Shown: piece after piece, positions 1-8,536 of the stretch | How positions within the stretch are numbered: position 1 is the first letter of the stretch | How the letters are laid out: the number at the start of each line of letters is the position of its first letter | Assembly (NCBI GenBank): GCA_963700925.1 | Contig: OY969553.1 | Span: 3,348,001-3,412,000 of the forward strand | Origin: CAWJMD01 sp963700925 | GTDB lineage: Bacteria > Actinomycetota > Actinomycetes > Actinomycetales > CAWJMD01 | Length of the DNA: 64,000 bases | Direction of reading: 5' to 3' | Made by a program: the position numbers and the translations under genes | Notes under the pieces: model-generated | The model's input: only the letters and a program-made list of their open reading frames with translations | Database searches by the model: none | What the model was told of the DNA's origin: nothing

Positions 1-1
1 C

Positions 2-916
2 CCGACGAACCAAGCGGCCTACGAGGCCAAGCTGAACGCGCTGGCGGGAACCATCACCCTCAGCGGAGCGCACGTCGTCGGCCTGCAGGAGGTGGGCACC
101 GACGAGGCGCTGTCCGACCTGACGGCGCGGCTTCCGGGCACGTGGTCGCGTGTCCTGTCGTCCGCGCCCGACGGACGAGGTATCGCGGTCGCGTTCATCG
201 CGCGCATTCCGATGACGGACGGGCGCGACGTCGTCGACCTTCCCGAGCTGCTCGCCGGAGGCCGGGTCACCGACGCGGGTGCCACGCTGACCCGGCTCGG
301 ACGTGGTCTTCTTGGTGTCACTGTCACGGACCCGGGCACCGGTGTCGCCGTCAGACTGCTGAACTGCCACCTGAAGTCGAAGCTGCTCACGTACCCGGGC
401 AACCGGTTCAGCCCACTCGACGAGGGCGAGCGAGCCCGGTTCAGCGTCTACGCACTGAACCGGCGCGCGGCCGAGGCCGGAGCCGTCCGGATCCACGCGA
501 ACGAGGTCCTCGACGGGCAGGGTCGCGAGCGCGCCGTGATCCTTCTCGGCGACCTGAACGACACTGTCGACGCCGCCACCACCCAGCTGATGCTCGGGCC
601 GGGCGGCTCCGAGATCGGCACCCTCGGGGCGCTGCGCCCCGACGCCGGCGACGCGAACCGCCTCTGGAACCTGGCACCCCTGATCCCGGAGGACCAGCGG
701 TTCAGCCGCGTCTACCGCGGACATGGAGAGCTGATCGACCACATGCTGGTGTCGCGGGCACTTCTCGAGAAGGTCACCGAGGTCCGCACGCGCCTCGCGG
801 CGCCGGCGGTGGACGCGGGGACTGAGCTGCCCTCGGTCACGGAGGATCCGACGGAGCGGCGCGACGAGCCCGGCTCCGACCACTCTCCGGTCGTCGCCAC
901 CTTCGACCTGGGCTGA
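2..916 (+). CDS. Endonuclease/exonuclease/phosphatase family hydrolase (5' partial)
   Basis: The frame is open from the first bases, so the N-terminus lies outside the window; 304 residues are visible. The fragment carries the hallmarks of the Mg2+-dependent EEP (DNase I-like) fold: L-Q-E-V-G at visible residues 28-32 (metal-binding Glu), G-D-L-N-D at 183-187 and S-D-H-S-P at 292-296 (catalytic Asp-His) just before the end. Family members cleave phosphodiester or phosphomonoester bonds in nucleic acids, inositides or sphingolipids; the substrate cannot be read here. Whether it is secreted depends on the missing N-terminus. No partner gene is evident: the next gene starts about 120 bases on, after a short tandem repeat. 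Confidence 0.85.
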   Translation, partial: PTNQAAYEAKLNALAGTITLSGAHVVGLQEVGTDEALSDLTARLPGTWSRVLSSAPDGRGIAVAFIARIPMTDGRDVVDLPELLAGGRVTDAGATLTRLGRGLLGVTVTDPGTGVAVRLLNCHLKSKLLTYPGNRFSPLDEGERARFSVYALNRRAAEAGAVRIHANEVLDGQGRERAVILLGDLNDTVDAATTQLMLGPGGSEIGTLGALRPDAGDANRLWNLAPLIPEDQRFSRVYRGHGELIDHMLVSRALLEKVTEVRTRLAAPAVDAGTELPSVTEDPTERRDEPGSDHSPVVATFDLG

Positions 917-980
917 GGGAGCGGCCGGGCCGCCGCGCTCTCGGGCGGGCTGTCACGCAGCGGCGCAGTGTGGGTCAGTG

Positions 981-1010
981 TCGGTCGGTGTCGGTCGGTG
1001 TCGGTCGGTG
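981..1010. repeat. Three perfect copies of a 10-bp tandem repeat
   Basis: TCGGTCGGTG occurs three times head to tail, flanked by degenerate copies at 971-980 and 1011-1020. It lies 27 bases upstream of the ABC exporter start codon, where promoter or 5' leader sequence is expected, so copy-number change could alter spacing. No function is known. Confidence 0.8.
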
Positions 1011-1036
1011 TCGGCCTGGCTCCCTAGGGTGGGCAC

Positions 1037-2848
1037 ATGCTGCTCGATCGCTGGCGCGCGAGCCCGGTGCGGGCGTTCTTCGCGGTCCTGCCTCGGGTGA
1101 ACCAGCCGATGGCGTTCGCCTGGTACGCGCTGCTGGTCGCCCTCGGGGTGCTGCCGGTGGCGTTCGCGTTCGCCATGGGCGGGCTGGTCGGCGCCGTTCA
1201 GAACGGTCGGCCGCTGACCGTGCCACTCGCCTTCATGGGCATCGTGTTCGTCCTCATGCAGGTGCTCTCACCACTGCACCAGGCCGTCGGCACGAACCTG
1301 GGCGACGCCATCTCGTCCCACCTGAACGATCGCCTCACGGCAGCATGCGTCGAACCTCCGGGAATCGGGCACCTCGAGGACCCCGAGCTGACCGGTGACC
1401 TCACGGTGGCCCGTGACTTCGACCGCGGGATGACGGGTCCGCCGATGTTCATCAACATGGGCTTCCTCGGTCCGGGTCTGGTGCAGGTGATCGGCGGGAT
1501 CGCTTCTGCGCTGGTGCTTTTCGCCTTCGCATGGTGGGCGCCGCTGGTTCTCGGAGGGGCCTGGGCCAGCACGCACTGGCTGCTGCGCGAGAGCACGATC
1601 TGGCGCGACCGCAACACGGAGGAGGTTCGCCTGGCGCAGCGGCACGCCGAGTACGCCTACCGCCTGGCCGTCGACCCCGCGCCGGCGAAGGAGCTGCGTC
1701 TGTTCGGCCTGCAGGCGTGGACGGTCGGTCGGTTCGCGGCACGCCGCCGGAGGCTGTTCGAGCTGCAGCACGCGGCGACGCGGCTGCGGGAGCGTCCGGT
1801 GATCGGGGCCGTGGCTCTGCTGGCTGTCTGCACCGCGTTCGTCTTCTGGCGGCTCGCGGTCGAGGCTGCGTCGGGCGCCCTGGCCCTCGACCAGCTGGTG
1901 GTGTTCGCGCAGGTCGCCATCGGTGTCTCGATGGTCGCCGCGGGCGGCTGGAGCTGGGTGTTGGACGAGGCCTGCGCTCCGGTGGTCGCGGTCGAGAAGC
2001 TCGAGCGCGCGATGGCGGCGGGTGGCGCGCTGTCGCCCGGCACCGCCACGCCACCCACTCCCGCCGGCGGTCACGAGGTGCGGTTCCGTGACATCGCGTT
2101 CCGGTACCCCCGCAGCGACCGCCTGGTCTACGAGGGGCTCGACCTGGTGGTGCCGGCCGGCCGGTCACTCGCGATCGTCGGCCAGAACGGTGCCGGCAAG
2201 ACGACGCTGGCCAAGCTGCTGTGCCGGCTGTACGACCCGACGTCGGGCTCGATCGAGGTCGACGGCATCGACCTGCGCGACCTCGAGGTCGACGCGTGGC
2301 GTGCGCAGGTGACGGCGGTCTTCCAGGACTTCGTGAAGTTCGAGCTCACGCTGCGCGAGAACGTGGACCCGGGCGGGACGGCGACCGACGAGATCGTGCT
2401 GGCGGCACTCGCCGACGCCGGCGCCGACGGGCTGGCCGAGCTAGACACCCCGCTGGCCAAGGGCTACGAGGGCGGCACCGACCTGTCGGGCGGGCAGTGG
2501 CAGCGCGTCGCGCTCGCCCGCGCGCTCTGCGCGATGAGGACGGGCGCTGGACTCGTGCTGCTCGACGAGCCCACGGCTCAGCTCGACGTGCGAGGAGAGG
2601 CCGAGATCTTCGAGCGGGTGCTGCGCGCGACGCAGGGCACGACGACCATCCTCATCTCGCACCGGTTCTCGACCGTGCGGCACGCCGACCGCATCGCCGT
2701 GCTCGAGGCTGGACGGGTGCTGGAGCAGGGCAGCCACGACGAGCTGATGAAGGCGGGGGGCCGCTACAGCGAGATGTTCAGCATGCAGGCCAGCCGCTTC
2801 GACGTCGGCGTCGACGAGGAGGGGGTCGAGTATGACGCTCTTACGTGA
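1037..2848 (+). CDS. ABC exporter half-transporter (fused permease-ATPase), subunit 1
   Basis: A 603-residue half-transporter. Hydrophobic segments fill roughly residues 20-310 and a nucleotide-binding domain follows. Visible motifs are Walker A G-Q-N-G-A-G-K-T-T from 382, canonical signature L-S-G-G-Q from 483, Walker B ending D510-E511 with the catalytic Glu, and the switch His at 542 (I-S-H-R-F-S). Such proteins pump lipids, peptides or drugs out of the cytoplasm as dimers. The next gene starts 17 bases before this one stops, so the two are translationally coupled and very probably form a heterodimer. The cargo is unknown; no biosynthetic or peptide precursor gene adjoins. Confidence 0.88.
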   Translation: MLLDRWRASPVRAFFAVLPRVNQPMAFAWYALLVALGVLPVAFAFAMGGLVGAVQNGRPLTVPLAFMGIVFVLMQVLSPLHQAVGTNLGDAISSHLNDRLTAACVEPPGIGHLEDPELTGDLTVARDFDRGMTGPPMFINMGFLGPGLVQVIGGIASALVLFAFAWWAPLVLGGAWASTHWLLRESTIWRDRNTEEVRLAQRHAEYAYRLAVDPAPAKELRLFGLQAWTVGRFAARRRRLFELQHAATRLRERPVIGAVALLAVCTAFVFWRLAVEAASGALALDQLVVFAQVAIGVSMVAAGGWSWVLDEACAPVVAVEKLERAMAAGGALSPGTATPPTPAGGHEVRFRDIAFRYPRSDRLVYEGLDLVVPAGRSLAIVGQNGAGKTTLAKLLCRLYDPTSGSIEVDGIDLRDLEVDAWRAQVTAVFQDFVKFELTLRENVDPGGTATDEIVLAALADAGADGLAELDTPLAKGYEGGTDLSGGQWQRVALARALCAMRTGAGLVLLDEPTAQLDVRGEAEIFERVLRATQGTTTILISHRFSTVRHADRIAVLEAGRVLEQGSHDELMKAGGRYSEMFSMQASRFDVGVDEEGVEYDALT

Positions 2849-4643
2849 CAAGCCGGAGACGGACCCCGACGCGCTGCCGCCCCCGCTCGCGTCGATGTGG
2901 CGGCTCTTCCGCCTCGGGTACACCCACGAGCCGGGTCTGATCGTCTTTGCCCTGGTGATCTCGCTGGTCGCCGCCGTTCCCGACGCCCTGATCGCGCTGT
3001 GCCTGAAGTTCCTGGCCGACGGCGCGGTCGCCGGCGACAGGCGCACGGTGGTCGTGGCCGCCCTGGCGATGGCCGGTGCCGTGGTGCTGACCTGGCTGCT
3101 GACCATCGTGTCGAGCCGGGTGACCCGGCGGTTCCGCGACAAGGTGACGATCGCCCTCGAAACCCACGTGGCAGGCCTGCAGGCGGGCGTGTGGAGCATC
3201 GAGCACCACGAGCGGCGAGACCACCTCGACCGGTTGTCGGTGCTGCGTCACCAGATCTTCGTGCTCGACCACATGTACCTGTCGGTGTTCTCGACCTTGG
3301 GGTGGCTGCTGCGGCTGGCCGTGACCGTGCTGCTGCTGGTGTCGATCCACCCGCTGCTCGCCCTGCTCGTGGTGTTCTGCCTGCCCACCGTGGTCAGCGC
3401 CTCGTGGCGGCCGGCTGTCGAGCGGCGCACCGAGGAGGCCACGGCACAGCACCGCCGCCTGGCGGAGCACCTGTTCACGACGGCCACCACCGCTGCGCCG
3501 GGCAAGGAGGTTCGGGTCACCGGGATCGGCGCTTCGCTGGTCGCCCGCCGCCGTGCCCAGCAGCGGCAGTGGTACGTCCCGGTGTCCCGGGCGCGGTGGG
3601 GGACGGCAGCGTGGGAGATGCTCGGCTGGGCCGTCTTCGGCCTCGCCTACGTCGGCGCCGTGGTGTTCGTGGCGTCGGGCATCGACGGGTCGGCGGGCGA
3701 CGTGCTGCTGATTCTCGCCGCCGGCGCCCGCCTCTCGTCCTACGTCGGGCAGACGATGTCCGAGATCGGGTTCCTGCGAGGCATCTGGCTGGACGGGTCG
3801 CGCCGGCTCGTGTGGCTGGAGCGGTACGCGAAGGCCATGACGGTGGACGCCGACCAGCCCGCCCCCGACCGCCTGGGTCAGGGCATCACCCTCGACCACG
3901 TGTCGTTCCGCTACCCGGGCAGCGACCAGCTGGTGCTCGACGACGTGAGCCTCGTCCTGCCTGCCGGCGCGGTGGTCGCGGTCGTGGGCGAGAACGGCGC
4001 GGGCAAGTCGACCCTGGTCAAGCTGCTGTGCAAGATGTACGAGCCGTCGAGCGGGCAGGTCCTCGTCGACGGCGAGCCGCTGTCGCGGATCGACACCGAC
4101 CACTGGCGCCGCCGCATCGCCGGGGCGCTGCAGGACTTCTTCCGCTTCGAGCTGCCTGCCCGCACCAGCGTCGGTGTCGGTGACCTCCCGCGCGTGGACG
4201 ACGACGCCGCCGTGCGGGTCGCCGTCGACCGCGCCGGGGCCGACGACGTCGTGCAGCGACTGGAGCGCGGCCTCGACACCCAGCTCGGCCCGGCCTGGCC
4301 CGACGGCGTCGACGTCAGCTTCGGGCAGTGGCAGAAGCTCGGCCTGGCAAGGGGTTTCATGCGCGACGAACCGCTGCTGCTGGTGCTCGACGAGCCGACG
4401 GCAGCGCTCGACGCGCAGACCGAGCACGACCTGTTCGGGCGCTACGCCACCGCGTCACGAGCAGGCACCAAGGGCGGAGTCACGGTGCTCGTCTCCCACC
4501 GCTTCAGCACCGTGCGGATGGCCGACCTGATCGTGGTGCTGGACGGCTCCCGACTCGAGCAGGTGGGCACCCACGCCGAGCTGATGGCAGCCGGCGGCCA
4601 GTACGCGCAGCTCTACAGCACCCAGGCCGCCGCCTATCGGTGA
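2832..4643 (+). CDS. ABC exporter half-transporter (fused permease-ATPase), subunit 2
   Basis: A 603-residue partner of the preceding gene, overlapping it by 17 bases. The first ~320 residues form the membrane domain. The ATPase domain has Walker A G-E-N-G-A-G-K-S-T from 386 and Walker B ending D520-E521. The signature motif is degenerate, V-S-F-G-Q near 495 instead of L-S-G-G-Q. One weakened signature is common in asymmetric heterodimeric exporters, where only one composite ATP site turns over quickly. The equal length of the two subunits suggests an old duplication. The substrate is not deducible. Confidence 0.87.
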   Translation: MTLLRDKPETDPDALPPPLASMWRLFRLGYTHEPGLIVFALVISLVAAVPDALIALCLKFLADGAVAGDRRTVVVAALAMAGAVVLTWLLTIVSSRVTRRFRDKVTIALETHVAGLQAGVWSIEHHERRDHLDRLSVLRHQIFVLDHMYLSVFSTLGWLLRLAVTVLLLVSIHPLLALLVVFCLPTVVSASWRPAVERRTEEATAQHRRLAEHLFTTATTAAPGKEVRVTGIGASLVARRRAQQRQWYVPVSRARWGTAAWEMLGWAVFGLAYVGAVVFVASGIDGSAGDVLLILAAGARLSSYVGQTMSEIGFLRGIWLDGSRRLVWLERYAKAMTVDADQPAPDRLGQGITLDHVSFRYPGSDQLVLDDVSLVLPAGAVVAVVGENGAGKSTLVKLLCKMYEPSSGQVLVDGEPLSRIDTDHWRRRIAGALQDFFRFELPARTSVGVGDLPRVDDDAAVRVAVDRAGADDVVQRLERGLDTQLGPAWPDGVDVSFGQWQKLGLARGFMRDEPLLLVLDEPTAALDAQTEHDLFGRYATASRAGTKGGVTVLVSHRFSTVRMADLIVVLDGSRLEQVGTHAELMAAGGQYAQLYSTQAAAYR

Positions 4644-4683
4644 CACCGCGCAGCCGAAGGGCTGGGCACCAGTGAGAAACCCT

Positions 4684-4728
4684 GGCTCGACCCTGAGCCG
4701 AAAGGTCGACCCCCCCGACGAAAGTCGG
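4684..4728. promoter_or_regulatory. Cluster of small dyads in the exporter-dedA intergenic region
   Basis: The 143-base gap between the exporter operon and the DedA gene contains GGCTC/GAGCC around 4684-4699, the palindrome GGTCGACC at 4704-4711, and CCGAC-GAAA-GTCGG at 4715-4728, a 5-bp stem with a GNRA-type tetraloop. Together they could be a weak terminator or a structured leader of the DedA gene. I could not match them to a known riboswitch. Confidence 0.3.
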
Positions 4729-4786
4729 TGCTCTTACAGCCGATTGCGCGCTGTCTGGGCAGTCTGCCCCGACCTAGCGTCGAAAC

Positions 4787-5413
4787 ATGTCCGAAGCGCT
4801 GCTGGCCTTCTCCGCCACACCCTGGGCCCTGGTCGCCCTCTTCGCGTGCTGCTTCGTCGACGGGTTCTTACCGCCCGTCCCGAGTGAGTCGTTCGTGATC
4901 GTGATGGCGACCCTCTCGGTGTCCGGCGGAGGCGCCCCGCTCTGGGCCGTCGCCCTGGTGGCGGCGCTCGGGGCCCTCCTGGGCGACCGCATCGCCTACG
5001 CGATCGGCAAGCGGGTGCCGCTCGAACGCGTGCCGTTCCTGCGGCAGGGTCCGGGTGCGCGGACGGTCGGGTGGGCCCGGCGGACCCTGAAGCGCCGGGG
5101 CGGGGCCGTGATCCTCGCCGGCCGGTACGTGCCGGTGGGTCGCGTCGCAGTGAACATGTCGGCGGGCGCCTTCGGCTTCCCACTGCGCCGGTTCTGGGCC
5201 TTCGCCCTCCTCGCCGCCGTGACGTGGGCGTCCTACTCGGTGGTGCTGGGGGTCGCGGCCGGCACCGCTGTGCACGACGACCCGCTGTTGGCCGTCGCGG
5301 CGGGGGTAGCCGGAGGCGCCGCCATCGGTGTCGCGGTCGACGCAGTGGTCCGGCGCCGCGCACCGGCCGAGTCAGTGGAGTCAGGATCGGCGGAGTCAGT
5401 ACCGGTCGCGTGA
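4787..5413 (+). CDS. DedA family membrane protein
   Basis: A 208-residue protein of DedA/SNARE-associated (VTT) type. The N-terminal re-entrant segment contains the typical F-V-D-G-F-L-P-P-V-P-S-E stretch (about residues 23-34). It is followed by a G-D-R-I-A-Y-A-I-G-K loop and the R-Y-V-P-V-G-R motif (about 113-119) seen in the family. DedA proteins are polytopic inner-membrane proteins linked to undecaprenyl-phosphate or phospholipid recycling and to membrane potential and envelope homeostasis. The length matches the family. Start chosen as the ATG at 4787. It stands alone on the strand, 143 bases after the exporter operon. Confidence 0.85.
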   Translation: MSEALLAFSATPWALVALFACCFVDGFLPPVPSESFVIVMATLSVSGGGAPLWAVALVAALGALLGDRIAYAIGKRVPLERVPFLRQGPGARTVGWARRTLKRRGGAVILAGRYVPVGRVAVNMSAGAFGFPLRRFWAFALLAAVTWASYSVVLGVAAGTAVHDDPLLAVAAGVAGGAAIGVAVDAVVRRRAPAESVESGSAESVPVA

Positions 5414-5459
5414 CCCCAGCTTGCTCCCCCCACCCACACGTCCTCCGTGGGTCGCTCTC

Positions 5460-5495
5460 CCCACCCACAATTTCTGGCCAGATCTTGTGGGTGGG
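5460..5495. repeat. 36-bp palindromic element
   Basis: CCCACCCACAA (5460-5470) and TTGTGGGTGGG (5485-5495) are perfect 11-bp inverted repeats. The 14-base centre contains TCTGGCCAGA, itself a perfect palindrome, so nearly the whole 36 bases can pair. A related CCCACCCACA...GTGGG sequence lies just upstream at about 5430-5452. It sits at the truncated 5' edge of a RidA remnant. It could be an interspersed palindromic repeat, a mini mobile element end, or the dedA terminator. Confidence 0.7.
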
Positions 5496-5818
5496 ACGAG
5501 TAACCGCGACGACGATCTCCGTCGGCGGCCAGAACGCCGTCACCGCCGATGGCACGCTCGTGGGCGAGGGTGACGCCGCCGCCCAGACCCAGCAGGTGAT
5601 GACGAACCTGCACGTCGCGCTGGCCGCGGCGGGAGCGACCGTCCACGACCTGGTGATGGTGACGATCCTGCTGGTCGATGGCGTCGAGCTCGCCGCGGCC
5701 TACCCGGTGGCGGCCGCCGAGCTGGCGGGCGCCGCGCCGCTGGTCGTCGCCGCGATGGTGGCCAGGCTCGCCGTGCCCGGAGCGCTGATCGAGGTCAGCG
5801 CGTTCGCGGCGATCACGT
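5491..5818 (+). pseudogene. RidA/YjgF-family remnant (both ends lost)
   Basis: From about 5500 this frame encodes a recognisable RidA (reactive intermediate deaminase) core: S-V-G-G-Q-N-A-V, then D-G-T-L-V-G-E-G-D-A-A-A-Q-T, then the H-D-L-V-M-V-T-I-L region, and R-L-A-V-P-G-A-L-I-E-V near the C-terminus. Intact members hydrolyse enamine/imine intermediates as ~130-residue trimers. Here the first ~20 residues are missing: the only upstream start in frame, the GTG at 5491, lies inside the right arm of the palindrome. The frame has no stop at the expected end and runs on to 6081 antisense to the helicase gene. I read it as a decayed gene, though a short functional product from 5491 cannot be excluded. 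Confidence 0.6.
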
Positions 5819-5843
5819 CATGCGCGCGCGCTCGTCCGGCCGG

Positions 5844-8405
5844 TCAGGGTGTTGCTGTCGCCGGTCCGACGTCCAGCACGCGTAGCACCGCGGTGCCGGC
5901 CTCGTCGCTGGCGTCGAGGTCGACCTCGCCGGAGATGGCCCAGTCACGGTCGCCGTCAGGGTCGTCGAAGATCTGGCGCACGGTCCAGACACGTTGCGGC
6001 CCATCGGATTCCGTGATGACGAGCAGCGCAGGACCCCGTGCGTTCGCGCCTGTGCCCAGCGACTCGTACTCGGCCCAGTAGCCCTCCATCGCGTCGGCCC
6101 AGGCGCCACGGTCCCAACCCGCCGAACCGTCCAGGGCACCCAGGTCGTCGTAGCGCTCCAGCGCGGCCAGCTCGACCCGCCGGAACAGCGCGTTACGCAC
6201 CATCGCCCGGAAGGCCCGAGCGTTGGCGGTGACGGGACGAGGCCGTGACGGGTCCGGCCGCTCCACCGCGAGGGCCCCGTCGGCGTCTGGGTGCGTCAGC
6301 TGCTCCCACTCGTCGAGCAGGCTCGAGTCGGTCTGCCGCACCAGCTCGCCGAGCCACTCCGTGATGTCCTCCACCTCCTGCGTGCGCGCGGACGCCGGCA
6401 CGCCCGACCGCAGCGCCCGGTAGGCGTCTGTGAGGTACCGCAGCAGCAGGCCCTCGGAGCGCGACAGCTTGAGGTCGGAGACCAGCTCGTTGAAGGTCAT
6501 CGCCTGCTCCCACATGGCACGCACGACAGACTTCGGCGACAGCTGGTAGTCGGCCACCCACGGGTGGCCCTGCCGGTAGGTCTCATAGGCGGCCTCGAGC
6601 AGCTCGGCCAGCGGACGGGGGTGCCTGACCTCGTCCAGCAGCTCCATCCGCTCCTCGTACTCGATGCCGTCGGCCTTCATCGCGGCGACCGCCTCGCCGC
6701 GGGCTCTGAACTGCTGGGCCGAGAGCACCTGACGCGGGTCCTCCAGCGTTGCCTCGATCACCGAGACCACGTCGAGGGCGTAGGCGTCGGGGCCGTCGGG
6801 TGTGTCGGGGTCGAGCAACTCGATGGCCGCGAGCGCGAACGTCGAGAGTGGTTGGTTCAGAGCGAAGTTGGCGGGCAGGTCGACCGTCAGCCGCACCGTC
6901 CTCCCGGTCTCGTCGGGAACGTCCAGGCGCTCGACGACCCCTGCCGCGAGGAGAGCCCGGTACGCCCGCACCGCGTCCTTGACGTGCTGGCCGCGCCGTC
7001 CAGGCGGCTCGTGGTTGTCGGTGAGCAGGCGGCGCATCGCCACGAACGCGTCGCCGGGGCGGGCCACGACGTTGAGCAGCATCGCGTGCGTGACGCGGAA
7101 GTGGCTCGTCAGCGGTTCGGGGGGCGAGGCGACAAGACGGTCGTGCGTGGACGACGACCACGAGACGAAACCCTCCGGAGGAGACCTGCGCTGCACCTTG
7201 CGGCGCTTCTTCGGGTCGTCGCCCGCCTTCGCCAGCGCCTTGAGGTTCTCCACCTCGTGGTCGGGCGCCTGCACCACGACCGTGCCGGCCGTGTCGTACC
7301 CGGCGCGCCCAGCCCTCCCGGCGACCTGGTGGAACTCGCGGGCCTTGAGGTGGCGTTGCCGCACACCGTCGTACTTGCTCAGCGACGTGAGCAGCACGGT
7401 GCGGATCGGCACGTTGATGCCCACGCCGAGAGTGTCTGTGCCGCAGACGATCTTGAGCAGTCCCGCCTGTGCCAGCTGCTCGACGAGCCTGCGGTACTTC
7501 GGCAGCATGCCCGCGTGGTGCACACCGATGCCGTGCCGCACCAGCCGCGAGAGCGTGCGGCCGAAGCCCGTCCCGAACCTGAAGTCACCGATCGCCGCGG
7601 CGATCGCGTCCTTCTCCTCGCGCGTGCAGACGTTCACGCTCATCAGTGCCTGGGCGCGCTCGATCGCTGAGACCTGCGTGAAGTGCACGACGTAGACCGG
7701 TGCCTGTCGCGTCTCGAGCAGGTCGGCGATGGTCTCGTGGACCGGTGTCGTCGCGTAGTAGTGGTGCAGCGGAACGGGTCTGGCGACCGAGGTGACCTGC
7801 GCGGTGGGGCGTCCCGTGCGCCGCGTCAGGTCGTTCGCGAAGAAGTCGACGTCGCCGAGAGTCGCTGACATCAGCACGAACTGGACCTGTGGCAGCTCGA
7901 GCAGCGGCACCTGCCACGCCCAGCCACGGTCGGGCTCGCCGTAGAAGTGGAACTCGTCCATCACGACCTGGCCGATGTCGGCTGCGTCGCCTTCTCTCAG
8001 TGCCTGGTTCGCCAGCACCTCTGCGGTGCAACAGATGATCGGGGCGTCGGCGTTCACCGCTGCGTCTCCGGTGAGCATGCCGACGCGGGCGGCGCCGAAG
8101 ACCTCGCAGAGCGCGAAGAACTTCTCGCTCACCAGCGCCTTGATCGGGGCCGTGTAGTAGCTGCGCCGTCCGTCCGCGATCGCGGCCAGGTGGGCAGCCG
8201 TCGCGATCAGCGACTTCCCCGAGCCAGTGGGGGTCGAGACGATCACGTTGGCGCCGGTGACGATCTCGAGCAGCGCCTCCTCCTGGGCCGGGTAGAGCGT
8301 CAGGCCCTGACGGTCGGTCCACGCGGTGAAGACGTCGAAGACCGACTCGGGCGTGAGGTCGCTGGTGTCGAGTCGACGGTCGGTGCTCGTCGTGATCGGA
8401 GGCAT
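5844..8405 (-). CDS. DEAD/DEAH-box helicase with DUF3516 (Ski2/Mtr4-like)
   Basis: An 853-residue superfamily 2 helicase. Motif I T-P-T-G-S-G-K-S ends near residue 65, motif II is D-E-F-H at about 150-153, and motif III S-A-T follows. The C-terminal lobe contains H-H-A-G-M-L-P and V-A-G-R-A-G-R-A-G, as in Ski2/Mtr4-type RNA helicases. The remaining ~400 residues match the DUF3516 region of actinobacterial homologues, which are thought to act in RNA processing or decay. I prefer the ATG at 8405, giving M-P-P-I-T-T, over an in-frame ATG at 8441 because homologues start near the P-A-Q-E domain; neither has a strong ribosome-binding site. It is convergent with the RidA remnant and divergent from a wall-protein gene. 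Confidence 0.85.
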   Translation of the reverse strand: MPPITTSTDRRLDTSDLTPESVFDVFTAWTDRQGLTLYPAQEEALLEIVTGANVIVSTPTGSGKSLIATAAHLAAIADGRRSYYTAPIKALVSEKFFALCEVFGAARVGMLTGDAAVNADAPIICCTAEVLANQALREGDAADIGQVVMDEFHFYGEPDRGWAWQVPLLELPQVQFVLMSATLGDVDFFANDLTRRTGRPTAQVTSVARPVPLHHYYATTPVHETIADLLETRQAPVYVVHFTQVSAIERAQALMSVNVCTREEKDAIAAAIGDFRFGTGFGRTLSRLVRHGIGVHHAGMLPKYRRLVEQLAQAGLLKIVCGTDTLGVGINVPIRTVLLTSLSKYDGVRQRHLKAREFHQVAGRAGRAGYDTAGTVVVQAPDHEVENLKALAKAGDDPKKRRKVQRRSPPEGFVSWSSSTHDRLVASPPEPLTSHFRVTHAMLLNVVARPGDAFVAMRRLLTDNHEPPGRRGQHVKDAVRAYRALLAAGVVERLDVPDETGRTVRLTVDLPANFALNQPLSTFALAAIELLDPDTPDGPDAYALDVVSVIEATLEDPRQVLSAQQFRARGEAVAAMKADGIEYEERMELLDEVRHPRPLAELLEAAYETYRQGHPWVADYQLSPKSVVRAMWEQAMTFNELVSDLKLSRSEGLLLRYLTDAYRALRSGVPASARTQEVEDITEWLGELVRQTDSSLLDEWEQLTHPDADGALAVERPDPSRPRPVTANARAFRAMVRNALFRRVELAALERYDDLGALDGSAGWDRGAWADAMEGYWAEYESLGTGANARGPALLVITESDGPQRVWTVRQIFDDPDGDRDWAISGEVDLDASDEAGTAVLRVLDVGPATATP

Positions 8406-8536
8406 CAGGGTGAGTCTTGCAGGGTCCCCGCCCCACTTCATTTGTCAGACTGTCAACCCGGCTGGACGGGTGGACGTTCTGACAGGTTGGGGGAAACGTC
8501 CGGTCTGCAGCGCTGACGCGGGTCCATACTCGACGG

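Noticed and set aside
4684..4728. Possible riboswitch before the DedA gene
   Set aside because: Small stems and a GNRA loop are present, but I could not fit any known riboswitch consensus.
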